Below are positions 46,959 to 54,556 of a stretch of 64,000 bases of DNA, one piece after another. Source of the stretch: Empedobacter brevis_A (GTDB taxonomy: Bacteria > Bacteroidota > Bacteroidia > Flavobacteriales > Weeksellaceae); assembly GCF_965118635.1 (NCBI RefSeq), contig NZ_CBCPHV010000001.1:124001-188000 (forward strand), read 5' to 3'. The translations under genes were made by a program, and so were the position numbers. The notes beneath the pieces are model-generated. The model did no database searches. It was not told where the DNA came from and worked only from the letters and a program-made list of their open reading frames with translations. Numbering within the stretch: the first letter of the stretch is position 1; every line of letters begins with the position of its first letter.

Positions 46959-47284
46959 ACGGTTTTGGGTTTAGGAGTGAATCTTAAATACCTGTGTACA
47001 GGCTTGCGACAGATTATGTAGCGAGGATGCCTTTTTATGGCTCCCAACTTCATCAGTCCGTGTTCGCCATATTTCCTGTTCAGTGAAAAAGTCTGCCATA
47101 CGATGAGTGAAGCACCTCCGGTTCCGAGTAATAGACAGATGTAAGAATTTACACCTGCCATATACATTATCATCACGAAGATTAAGGTACCGAGCAATCC
47201 ACCTACGAAGATGAAAAGGTACTGTGCTTTCAATCCCTTAAATTCTACCGTTCTTCCGATGCCTTTGTTGATATTGTAATTCAT
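46955..47284 (-). CDS. traF: conjugative transposon protein TraF (DUF4133)
   Basis: 109 residues from ATG 47284 (MNYNINKGIGRTVEFKGL); earlier in-frame starts read through non-conserved sequence. Two membrane helices (about 22-60). VirB3-like position before the VirB4-like traG, overlapping it by 4 bp. Confidence 0.78.
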   Translation of the reverse strand: MNYNINKGIGRTVEFKGLKAQYLFIFVGGLLGTLIFVMIMYMAGVNSYICLLLGTGGASLIVWQTFSLNRKYGEHGLMKLGAIKRHPRYIICRKPVHRYLRFTPKPKTV

Positions 47285-47295
47285 AAGGCAAAAGA

Positions 47296-47601
47296 TTAAA
47301 GAAAGAATGAACGTAGAATAGTAGCCGCTACAATCAGGAAGATACACGCACCGAACCATGAAGCTGCCGTCTTCGAAGTATCGGGGTCGCCACTACTGAA
47401 TTTGTTGTACACCTTAACGCCTCCGATAAGCCCAACCACCGCACCGATGGCGTAAATTAATTGGGTTGCGGGGTCGAAATAACTTGTTACCATTTGGGTA
47501 GCTTCGTTGATCCCAGCCGAACCATTTCCCTGTGCGAAAGAACCAATTCCTGACAACATCGCTACGGTTGCCAGCAAAACTTTTTTTCTTTGTTTTTCCA
47601 T
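47296..47601 (-). CDS. traE: conjugative transposon protein TraE (DUF4134)
   Basis: 101 residues: signal-like start (MEKQRKKVLLATVAMLSGIG), then two helices, as in VirB2-like TraE pilin-type proteins. First gene of the traE-Q operon here; upstream it is separated from traD by the cargo operon, so it must have its own promoter. A GCCA-N6 array lies 91 bp upstream, and CATCTTTG (minus strand, 47655-47662) is a one-mismatch -7 box. Confidence 0.8.
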   Translation of the reverse strand: MEKQRKKVLLATVAMLSGIGSFAQGNGSAGINEATQMVTSYFDPATQLIYAIGAVVGLIGGVKVYNKFSSGDPDTSKTAASWFGACIFLIVAATILRSFFL

Positions 47602-47691
47602 AATTGAAACACATTAATTTGTTTTTGTTATCCCACACCTTGCGGGCTTTCGGGACAAAGATGTTTCGGAAATCAAGGGGTTATAACAAAG

Positions 47692-47730
47692 TGGCAGTCA
47701 AAGGAATGATTTGGCGTTGAGTGGCATAAA
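47692..47730 (-). promoter_or_regulatory. GCCA-N6 decamer array upstream of traE
   Basis: TGGC on the + strand at 47692, 47712 and 47722 with a degenerate unit (AGGA) at 47702: strict 10-nt period. In traE orientation: GCCA-N6 repeats starting 91 bp upstream of the ATG. Confidence 0.5.
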
Positions 47731-47745
47731 TATTTATCAAAATAT

Positions 47746-47792
47746 TTTGATTGTAAGAAAATCTTACATACTTTTGTATGAAATTCTTACAA
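47746..47792 (+). promoter_or_regulatory. promoter and palindromic operator of the cargo operon
   Basis: TTTG (47746-47749), exactly 19 nt, TACTTTTG (47769-47776): a perfect Bacteroidota promoter. The spacer is filled by TGTAAGA-AAA-TCTTACA (47752-47768), and a second half-site TTCTTACAA (47784-47792), the exact complement of TTGTAAGAA at 47751-47759, flanks the -7 box. A regulator bound here would block RNA polymerase; the XRE protein of the operon is the natural candidate. ATG at 47795. Confidence 0.7.
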
Positions 47793-47794
47793 TC

Positions 47795-48067
47795 ATGGAA
47801 ATATTAGAATTAGAAAAAGAAATAATTGAGATTATACAAGAAGTTTGTATTCATCAAGAAGTTGAAGAAGTCGTAAGTGGAAATTTCTATCCTGGAAATT
47901 TCATTATGAGTCAAGTGTTAGTTTCCATTTTTTCTCAAATTGAGATTAAAACAGGTATTACTATACCAAATGATTGCTATATTTTCCATGATCAAAAAAC
48001 GAAGAAACAATTAAATATAAAAGAGGCTGCAACGAAGCTATTAAAATTGTCAAAAAATGAACAATAA
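47795..48067 (+). CDS. acyl carrier protein-like protein
   Basis: 90 residues from ATG 47795 (MEILELEKEI), the first codon behind the promoter; an in-frame ATG upstream at 47711 precedes the promoter. The segment IMSQVLVSIFSQIEIK plus TGITIP aligns without gaps to the helix II region of E. coli ACP (DSLDTVELVMALEEEF...EIP): Ser39 falls on the phosphopantetheine serine, 19 residues before the same IP. The usual DSL is MSQ here, so modification is uncertain. A holo-ACP synthase is the last gene of this operon, which supports a carrier role. Overlaps the XRE gene by 11 bp. Confidence 0.55.
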   Translation: MEILELEKEIIEIIQEVCIHQEVEEVVSGNFYPGNFIMSQVLVSIFSQIEIKTGITIPNDCYIFHDQKTKKQLNIKEAATKLLKLSKNEQ

Positions 48068-48395
48068 GGGTACTATGACTGAAAGAGAACAAATTGCTGA
48101 AAGATTAAAAGAAGCAAGGGTTATGTCTGGCTTGTCGCAAGAAAATGCTGCAAAAATCTTACAAATACAAAGACCAGCTATTTCTGAAATAGAAAGTGGA
48201 AAACGAAAAGTAAGTGCAGAAGAGATTATTCAATTTGCTAAGTTGTACAAAGTAAGCACTTCATGGCTTTTGTTGAAAGAGGAAAATGAATCGGCTTTAG
48301 ATGAGCAAACAAAAATTGCTGCAAGGGAATTGGGGAAAATGGATGAATCCGACAGAAAGAAGCTATTAGAAATCTTAAGAATACTTCCGAAATAA
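48057..48395 (+). CDS. XRE-family transcriptional regulator
   Basis: 112 residues (or 106 from ATG 48075). Helix-turn-helix: RLKEARVMSGLSQENAAKILQIQRPAISEIESGKRKVSAEEI, then a short C-terminal tail with no sensory domain. It probably represses the operon through the palindrome at 47752. It abuts the ImmA/IrrE gene, as in repressor/peptidase pairs. Overlaps the ACP-like gene by 11 bp. Confidence 0.85.
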   Translation: MNNKGTMTEREQIAERLKEARVMSGLSQENAAKILQIQRPAISEIESGKRKVSAEEIIQFAKLYKVSTSWLLLKEENESALDEQTKIAARELGKMDESDRKKLLEILRILPK

Positions 48396-49256
48396 ATGAA
48401 TGAGTTATATACAAGTGCTATCCGAAAAGCAAGTGAAACAAGACTAAAATTAGGGCTCAGTTTATATGAGGCTATAAACATCTACGATGTTTGTTCTAAA
48501 TTAAACATAGATGTACAATTCGTTGATATTAATATGGAAGGTCTTTATGTAAATAATATCATTATGAACAATACAAGCCAACCCAAAATTATAATTTCAC
48601 GTCTACGTCCGTTCCCAAGAAGAATTTTTACTTGCGGACATGAATTAGGTCATCATGTTTTTAACCATGGATTAAAATTAGATATTCTTACAGACGAAAA
48701 TGACAACTCAAATTACAAAAGTGATGATGAGAAATTAGTTGATGCATTTTCTGCTCATTTGTTAATGCCAATTGCTTGTGTACAATCAGAGTTCAAAAAA
48801 AGAAAGCTTGATTTTAATACCGCAAGAGAAATTGATTATTATATAGTTAGTTCTGTATTAGGGGTTGGATATCAAACGTTAATTACACATTGTAAAGTCA
48901 ATATGTTAATGAATGAATATAAATACATGGAATTATCTAAACATACACCTTCCAAAATATTCAAAAAGCATTTTGGCAACGTTGAAGAAAAAGCATATTT
49001 CAAGATTATTGATTTTAAAACAAATAATCAACCTATTGATTTAGAAGTTTCAAACTACTTAGTTATTCCTTCTGATTTAGAAGTTGATAATAACTATTTA
49101 GAAAAGATAAAAAGCACAGAAGTTGGGACACTATATTTAGCGAAAAAATCTGGAATATCTTCCATTTATTCAACAAGTGGTGAAACCAGTTGCTTTGTGA
49201 GAATCCAACCACAGAACTATATTGGTTTTGCGGAATATAGACATTTAGAAAACTAA
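48396..49256 (+). CDS. ImmA/IrrE-family metallopeptidase
   Basis: 286 residues. Zinc motif HELGHHVFNH (His82, Glu83, His86), then VDAFSAHLLMP. Such proteins cleave XRE repressors (ImmA/ImmR in ICEBs1, IrrE/DdrO). It starts the base after the XRE stop. The C-terminal 100 residues are beta-rich and may sense a signal. The likely role is derepression of the operon; inference. Confidence 0.85.
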   Translation: MNELYTSAIRKASETRLKLGLSLYEAINIYDVCSKLNIDVQFVDINMEGLYVNNIIMNNTSQPKIIISRLRPFPRRIFTCGHELGHHVFNHGLKLDILTDENDNSNYKSDDEKLVDAFSAHLLMPIACVQSEFKKRKLDFNTAREIDYYIVSSVLGVGYQTLITHCKVNMLMNEYKYMELSKHTPSKIFKKHFGNVEEKAYFKIIDFKTNNQPIDLEVSNYLVIPSDLEVDNNYLEKIKSTEVGTLYLAKKSGISSIYSTSGETSCFVRIQPQNYIGFAEYRHLEN

Positions 49257-49260
49257 TAAA

Positions 49261-50004
49261 ATGAATATACCAGTACTAATAGAAGAGAATAATTTATCGA
49301 AAGCATGGTGTAAAGTGTTACAACATATAATCGATAACTCGGGTAATGAAATTACACCATTAGTTTTGACTTTATCTGATTTTGACGAGGATAACACTAT
49401 AAAAAACGAATTGAACAAAGATTTGGCAGAACACCAACTAGATTCAATTGATATTGTTTCTGAAACAATATTTCCACAATCTTTATATCTGTTTAACAAA
49501 AGTAACCGGCAAGAGTTGTTTAGATTGTATTTAGAAAACGTTTTACCAAGACTAAAGAAAATTGATAAGCGAAACAGTGCAGGAACTTATTTTGAACGCC
49601 TTATAGCATTTGGAGACAGTAAAAAGAATCAATTAGAAATAATAATTGATTCTTTAAGTGAAGACTCTAAAATAAAACGTCGCTCGAAATCACAAGCTGC
49701 TATTTTTGACCCATTAAAAGACCATAAAAATGGCGTATTCCAGAGTTTTCCTTGTTTACAACATGTTTCATTCTATAAATCAGAAAATGGAGGATTAATA
49801 ATAAATAGCTTTTATGCTATGCAGTATTTGTATCAGAGAGCTTATGGAAACTGGTTAGGGTTAATCAATCTTGGAAAGTTTGTAGCACAGCAAGCTGGAT
49901 TAGAATTGGAACGATTTAATTGTTTTGTTGGAGTTGAAAAATTAGACCATTTAACAAAAGCTCAAGCAAAAGGATTAATAATTAAAATGAAGGTAGAAAA
50001 CTAA
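49261..50004 (+). CDS. thymidylate synthase-like protein
   Basis: 247 residues. The C-terminal 110 residues align with ThyA: KRR (140-141), FPCLQHVSFYK with the nucleophile-position Cys165 (ThyA APCHAFFQFY), NWLGLINLGKFVAQQAGLELE (ThyA FNIASYALLVHMMAQQ). The N-terminal half and the YQRSCD motif differ (FYAMQYLYQRAYG). The protein is shorter than ThyA, and the C-terminal segment after the last sheet is missing. It may alkylate or hydroxymethylate a pyrimidine nucleotide. TAATG overlap with the next gene. Confidence 0.6.
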   Translation: MNIPVLIEENNLSKAWCKVLQHIIDNSGNEITPLVLTLSDFDEDNTIKNELNKDLAEHQLDSIDIVSETIFPQSLYLFNKSNRQELFRLYLENVLPRLKKIDKRNSAGTYFERLIAFGDSKKNQLEIIIDSLSEDSKIKRRSKSQAAIFDPLKDHKNGVFQSFPCLQHVSFYKSENGGLIINSFYAMQYLYQRAYGNWLGLINLGKFVAQQAGLELERFNCFVGVEKLDHLTKAQAKGLIIKMKVEN

Positions 50005-51038
50005 TGAGTACAATAGCTAAAAAGCAGAACACTTTTACAATATATAAGCCATTATTACCTGCTAAAACAACAGAGGTATTTGATAGCTATTGGAGGTTTG
50101 CGGTATTACGACAAGATGTTTTTTTTAGTCGAATACAAGGGGATAAATATCCTTGGACAAACGACCCCATTTTATCTAAACATAAATTTACAAATGCTTA
50201 CAGGGCTTCGGATAGAGTAAGTCAGTATTTAATTAAGGAAGTTATTTACAATGATGATTATTCTAACTCACCCGATGAAGTTCTTTTTAGAATACTGTTG
50301 TTCAAATTGTTTAACAAAATTGACACATGGGAATTGCTAAAAAAAAATATTGGAGACTTAAATTATGAAGAATTTGATTTTAAAAGGTATGATAAAGTTC
50401 TAAGTAAGGCTTTCGCAGAAAAGAAGACAATCTATTCAGCAGCATATATAATGCCTTCTGTAAGGCAATTTGGCTACGAGCGAAAACACTCAAATCATTT
50501 AAAATTGATAGATTATATCTTGAAAAAAGACACTTCTATACAACTTATGGATTGTAACAAAATGCAACAAGCATTTGACATTGTTAAAAGTTTTCCGGGA
50601 TTAGGCGATTTTTTAGCGTATCAAATTTTAATTGACATTAATTACTCTAATATAATTGATTTTTCAGAATCAGAATTTGTAGTACCTGGCCCTGGAGCTT
50701 TAGGTGGAATAAGTAAATGCTTTGCTAATACAGGAGGGTTAAGCAATGTTGAAATCATTAAACTAATGACCGATAGGCAGGAAATGGAATTTGAAAGATT
50801 ACAGTTAGATTTCAAAACACTTTGGGGAAGGCGATTACAACTGATAGATTGTCAAAATTTATTTTGTGAAGTAGATAAGTATGCAAGAGTAAAACATCCT
50901 GATATAAAAGGCAATAGTGATAGAGTAAGGATTAAGCAAGTGTACAAACTTAACTCTAAACCTATTGACTATTGGTTTCCTCCAAAATGGGGAATTAACG
51001 AAAACATTATTTCTGATTTAAAGAATAAAATACTATGA
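50004..51038 (+). CDS. alpha-glutamyl/putrescinyl-thymine pyrophosphorylase-like (5-hmdU kinase helical-domain) protein
   Basis: 344 residues. Hallmarks of the family: DSYWRFAVLRQDVFFSR (27-43), PWTNDPILSKHKFTNAYRASDR (50-71), a helical HhH-like region (SFPGLGDFLAYQILID, about 203-220) and FVVPGPGALGGISK (about 232). In phages the family makes hypermodified thymine from pyrophosphorylated 5-hydroxymethyl-dU in DNA by adding an amine or amino acid. Here no P-loop 5-hmdU kinase is present. Overlaps the next gene by 4 bp. Family recognition from motifs only. Confidence 0.65.
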   Translation: MSTIAKKQNTFTIYKPLLPAKTTEVFDSYWRFAVLRQDVFFSRIQGDKYPWTNDPILSKHKFTNAYRASDRVSQYLIKEVIYNDDYSNSPDEVLFRILLFKLFNKIDTWELLKKNIGDLNYEEFDFKRYDKVLSKAFAEKKTIYSAAYIMPSVRQFGYERKHSNHLKLIDYILKKDTSIQLMDCNKMQQAFDIVKSFPGLGDFLAYQILIDINYSNIIDFSESEFVVPGPGALGGISKCFANTGGLSNVEIIKLMTDRQEMEFERLQLDFKTLWGRRLQLIDCQNLFCEVDKYARVKHPDIKGNSDRVRIKQVYKLNSKPIDYWFPPKWGINENIISDLKNKIL

Positions 51039-51619
51039 TAAAACAAATTAAGAAAAAGTTTTTTGACGACAACTATATATCTGGGGAGCAAATCCCTAGA
51101 TATTTTAACGTGTCATTTAAAGAAGTAGGAAATGACCAAAAGAACGAAGTAAGAGTAATTTTTAATGGAACTGAACAACTTGGAGATGTTATTAATGACA
51201 ACTCTTATAAAAATGATTACTATCGTTATCATGATATATTTCATTATTCGTTTGCCGCTCTATTGGGATGGTCTCCATGTACAAGAGCCATGATGAAAAG
51301 AAAACGAAAAAGTAACACTTTGGTTGATGAAATAGAAGACGGTGCAAGAGCCACAATTACGGAGGAAGCAATTTCTATGATTATATTTAATGAAGCAAAA
51401 AGAAAGAATTTTTTTAAAGGAAAATCAAAAGTATCAAAAACTACTTTGAGAATAATTAAAGAAATGACAGAGAATTTTGAAGTAAGCGTTCGTACCTCTG
51501 AAGAATGGGAATATGCCATATTACAATCTTATGCTGCTTTTAGATTTCTGATATCAAATCAGGGCGGTCTTATAGAATTTGATACAGCAAATAGAAAATT
51601 AAAACATATTTCATTTTAG
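51035..51619 (+). CDS. MazG C-terminal-like helical protein
   Basis: 194 residues. The core YYRYHDIFHYSFAALLGW, MMKRKRKSN and DEIEDGARATITEEAISMI matches the C-terminal domain seen in MazG-like nucleotide pyrophosphohydrolases. The acidic DEIED...EE residues could bind metal. The typical N-terminal MazG EExxE helices are absent, so catalysis is uncertain. ATGA overlap with the preceding gene. Confidence 0.55.
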   Translation: MIKQIKKKFFDDNYISGEQIPRYFNVSFKEVGNDQKNEVRVIFNGTEQLGDVINDNSYKNDYYRYHDIFHYSFAALLGWSPCTRAMMKRKRKSNTLVDEIEDGARATITEEAISMIIFNEAKRKNFFKGKSKVSKTTLRIIKEMTENFEVSVRTSEEWEYAILQSYAAFRFLISNQGGLIEFDTANRKLKHISF

Positions 51620-51621
51620 TA

Positions 51622-51996
51622 ATGATTATTTCAATTGGCTGTGATATAGTAGAACATACTGTTTCACGAAAGTTAGATTGGGAAAATAATAGAGCTATAC
51701 AATCTAGAATCTTTTCTAATAGGGAGTTAGACCTCTGTCCAGCAAAAGGAACACTACAATTTCTTTCGGGTAGATTTGCGGCAAAGGAGGCTATTCTAAA
51801 ATGCTTGTTTACAGGTATGGAAGACGGAATTGCTTTAACCGATATTGAAATATTAAAAGAAGATGCAGGAAGACCAAATATAATCTTATCAGGTACTCCA
51901 CTACACCTATCTATATCTTTAGGGATTAAGAACTGGCATGTTAGTATAAGCCATTCTTCTTCTTTCTCTCAGGCTTTTGTTATTGCTGAAGGATAA
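51622..51996 (+). CDS. acpS: holo-[acyl-carrier-protein] synthase-like 4'-phosphopantetheinyl transferase
   Basis: 124 residues of the AcpS family: ISIGCDIVEHT (metal Asp8), FLSGRFAAKEAILKCL (Glu/Lys motif, about 51-66), WHVSISHSSSFSQAFVIA (C-terminal strand). It would attach phosphopantetheine from CoA to the Ser of the ACP-like protein, the first gene of this operon. A host AcpS should exist elsewhere; an extra copy in a cargo operon implies a dedicated partner. Last gene. Confidence 0.85.
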   Translation: MIISIGCDIVEHTVSRKLDWENNRAIQSRIFSNRELDLCPAKGTLQFLSGRFAAKEAILKCLFTGMEDGIALTDIEILKEDAGRPNIILSGTPLHLSISLGIKNWHVSISHSSSFSQAFVIAEG

Positions 51997-52004
51997 AAAT
52001 CCTT
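51989..52004. terminator. short hairpin at convergent stops
   Basis: AAGGAT-AAAA-ATCCTT overlaps the stop of acpS (51994-51996) and the stop of the convergent traD (52003-52005). Weak, no T tract. Confidence 0.35.
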
Positions 52005-52638
52005 ACACAAACTCCCCAATGTCAAAATCATTCAAATCACTTTTCCGCAAAGTGGAAGAACTGGCATCCGTTTCAGAAATGATTGTGCTATCCAAAAGCT
52101 CGGCAATTTTTCTGGATGCACCGTCTATGGAATTTTCCAGTAGACTGAATAATTCGGTTCCCTGTATTTTCTGAACTATAGCTATCGCTGTTTCCTTTTG
52201 GGCTGTTTCCAACTTTTCTTTTTGGAGCAATACCCCCACGGAGCTTAGTTCTTCAAAAGTAACCCCTTGGGCTAAACCATTATTGCCACCGGATATTCCA
52301 TACCTTTTCCATTCTTCTTCCTCTTCCTCAAAATCAGGCGTATTACTAAAAACCTTATCCAGCTCTTCCTGCGGAATTTGAATACCTAAGTTTTCATTCT
52401 CGTCGTATTCTATGTCTAAATTATCAGGATTAAAATTTGGTTCCTCCACTTGGCGATCAGTGGCGGTGTTTGGCACTAATTGGCTTCTTATAGATTTCGG
52501 TTGTCCCATTATATCTGGATGATTAGGATTGACTTTTTCCTGTTTCGGCTTTTGCTCCGACCTCTTTTTGATAACAATCTTATCATGCAACAATAGCCCA
52601 ATGACTATCAGCAGGCATATTACAATTAATGTTTCCAT
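52003..52638 (-). CDS. traD: conjugative transposon protein TraD-like
   Basis: 211 residues: one N-terminal membrane helix (TLIVICLLIVIGLLLHD), then an acidic disordered middle and a coiled C-terminus. It lies after traB and in front of the cargo operon in the position of TraD. Role in transfer is unclear even in the type element. Confidence 0.6.
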   Translation of the reverse strand: METLIVICLLIVIGLLLHDKIVIKKRSEQKPKQEKVNPNHPDIMGQPKSIRSQLVPNTATDRQVEEPNFNPDNLDIEYDENENLGIQIPQEELDKVFSNTPDFEEEEEEWKRYGISGGNNGLAQGVTFEELSSVGVLLQKEKLETAQKETAIAIVQKIQGTELFSLLENSIDGASRKIAELLDSTIISETDASSSTLRKSDLNDFDIGEFV

Positions 52639-52643
52639 AACTA

Positions 52644-53081
52644 TTAAATCGGTTTATACTTTTCGTTATAGCTCTTGGTAATCTGTTCGGCAAATTCCTG
52701 AAAATGATAATCCAGTAAGTTGTCCAAATAAGCATAAATAGTAATCTTATCTTCGCCAATCACCTGTATGATGCGTGTCAATTTTTCATGAAATTCTGGT
52801 CTGATATAAACTGTTTTTCCGTCACGGGCATTGGTGTCTGATTTCTTAAAAAATGTACTTTCGTAATCTACTTCAGAATTTCTCTTACTACGGATCTTAT
52901 CCCTGACAGCCTGTTTCTCCTGTGATAGTTCCTTTGGCTTAACGACCTCCGTTTCGGTTATTTTTGGTTCAGGTTCCGGTGGAAGCTGTAACCCTTCTTT
53001 CTTTACACCGTCAACCATCAGATTCATCATTAACTCCTCGTCAATATCAGGAGTAATTTTTTTCTTATTATCTTTTTCCAT
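52644..53081 (-). CDS. traB: conjugative transposon protein TraB-like (DUF3408)
   Basis: 145 residues: charged, Pro/Glu-rich first half, then a ribbon-helix-helix-like DUF3408 region (TVYIRPEFHEKLTRIIQVIG). DUF3408 proteins follow traA in Bacteroidota ICEs. 5 bp after traA. Confidence 0.7.
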   Translation of the reverse strand: MEKDNKKKITPDIDEELMMNLMVDGVKKEGLQLPPEPEPKITETEVVKPKELSQEKQAVRDKIRSKRNSEVDYESTFFKKSDTNARDGKTVYIRPEFHEKLTRIIQVIGEDKITIYAYLDNLLDYHFQEFAEQITKSYNEKYKPI

Positions 53082-53086
53082 AGGGA

Positions 53087-53854
53087 TTATAATTGAATGA
53101 TTTTTAAAAATTCGTTCATAAAAAGGTCTAGTTGGCAGGCGTTCATCAACCTTTCGTCCGGAGGCATCAGCGTTGAGCGAAAAATAGCTTTGCTGCTCAC
53201 TTCGCTTTCTTTGCGAAAGCGTGTGCTGTTTTTGACTTGGCTTTGCATCAGACTAAATCCCAAATCATTGATAAGGTTGTTATACACATCGTATAAAGGT
53301 GTGCTCTCCCTGCCATCAACCTGGTTCCAGAACAGGTTGATCGTTTTTATGGAAGTTTCACCTTTTTTCATAATCACATCTTGCAAGAGCTGTGTGAAAA
53401 CGAGCGTGCTTTCCATTACTACACGATCTGCCGTGATTGGCGTAAAAATGTGGTGCATTCCCGCCAATGCTTTCAGAATACCCGGCGTGTTTACCGTTCC
53501 CGGAAGGTCAAAAAATACAGCATCAATTGAAACCGGAGAAGCCTCAACAAATTCGTTGGCTGCTTCCAGTACGCTATCCGCTCTGTGTTGAATAATCTCG
53601 TACGCCTTTTTGTTTATAGTGGTAAACTGTTTGTACGCCAACTTTTTCAAAGCCTCGTTTTCCATTACCATTTTCAAATCACGCTCTTTCATTTTCAACA
53701 GGCTATGCTGTGGAAAATCTGCATCAAATACAGCTACATTGTAACCCAAACGATAATGCAGGATGCTTGCCGCAAGTGTTGTGAACGTACTCTTACCTAC
53801 ACCGCCTTTTTGAGAAGAAAAGGCGATAAAAACTGTTTTGTGTTTTGCATTCAT
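53087..53854 (-). CDS. traA: conjugative transposon protein TraA, ParA-type ATPase
   Basis: 255 residues. Walker-type deviant P-loop FSSQKGGVGKSTFTTLAA (about 12-29), VFDADFPQHS and VFFDLPGTVNTPG. It partitions or positions DNA during transfer. A repeat-rich region lies upstream, a possible centromere-like site. First gene of the traA-B-D set. Confidence 0.82.
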   Translation of the reverse strand: MNAKHKTVFIAFSSQKGGVGKSTFTTLAASILHYRLGYNVAVFDADFPQHSLLKMKERDLKMVMENEALKKLAYKQFTTINKKAYEIIQHRADSVLEAANEFVEASPVSIDAVFFDLPGTVNTPGILKALAGMHHIFTPITADRVVMESTLVFTQLLQDVIMKKGETSIKTINLFWNQVDGRESTPLYDVYNNLINDLGFSLMQSQVKNSTRFRKESEVSSKAIFRSTLMPPDERLMNACQLDLFMNEFLKIIQL

Positions 53855-53884
53855 CTTTTTAACTTTTTTTAAATTATTTATATA

Positions 53885-54192
53885 CTCATTTACGTAGGTG
53901 CCTATGTTTGCAGTCTGCTACATATTTATCTCTGCATATAGGTATGTTTCTCAATACAGATATATTTAGACAGGCATTTATGCACCTAAACACATACCTC
54001 TGTAGGTGTGCAGGTAAGTAAGTTTGTATCGAAAAACCTACTTACTGATATGCCTGCATCTCTACAGATAGAATTACACAGATAGGTATCTGAAGATGTA
54101 CTTTCCTATGTACTTGTTTTTTTATCTATCTACCTCGATAGTTATATACTTAGCTTGTTACGTGCATAACTATTTATGCAGGTCGGTACAAA
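53885..54192. repeat. repeat-rich intergenic region upstream of traA
   Basis: About ten occurrences of AGGT or ACCT (many as TAGGT/ACCTA), several ACAGATA words, and an inverted pair TGCACCTA / TAGGTGTGCA in about 300 bp. Not tandem with fixed spacing. The position before a ParA-type gene suggests a centromere-like or regulatory site. Confidence 0.45.
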
Positions 54193-54224
54193 TAAAAAGA
54201 GATAAATAAGCAGTTCCTTCAATG

Positions 54225-54264
54225 TGGCAGTTTTTGGCGTTCAAAGGCAGTTTTTGGCACTGTG
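54225..54264 (-). promoter_or_regulatory. GCCA-N6 decamer array between traA and mob genes
   Basis: TGGC at 54225, 54235 and 54255 with AGGC at 54245: exact 10-nt period. The site is 371 bp from traA, in the same orientation relative to traA as at traE and the recombinase. Confidence 0.5.
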
Positions 54265-54437
54265 TCACAGTACAATGCTTTCAAAAACAAGCCTTTACTT
54301 TGTGTAATGATTTTTATTAACGGATTTATGCAAAAGTCTTTTGACATATCAGGTGGCAACGGGAACGGCAACAAGCCGTTTTTCCCTGTTACATTCAATC
54401 CGACCCGTAGGGCGGATTATTGTGTTCATCAGAACAC

Positions 54438-54492
54438 GGCAAGTTGTGTTTTAAGGCACTCGAAACCGAGTTAGTGCCTAAAACAACTTGCC
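54438..54492. other. candidate origin of transfer (oriT) hairpin
   Basis: Long imperfect inverted repeat: GGCAAGTTGTGTTTTAAGG from 54438 pairs with CCTAAAACAACTTGCC ending at 54492, with a small bulge, around a second stem ACTCG-AAAC-CGAGT. It lies 65 bp before the relaxosome and relaxase genes, the usual place of oriT. Confidence 0.6.
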
Positions 54493-54556
54493 CTGCCGGG
54501 AGCTAAAAAACACTCTCCGAAGTCGAGGTTTTGTGTAGATTAAAAATGGATTAGTG

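Noticed and set aside
53885..54192. AGGT/ACCT repeats as a CRISPR array
   Set aside because: Words are short, unevenly spaced and in both orientations; no repeat-spacer units and no cas genes.
54262..54474. 70-residue + strand frame before the mob genes
   Set aside because: It runs into the oriT hairpin, contains no recognisable pattern and has no ribosome-binding or promoter signal.
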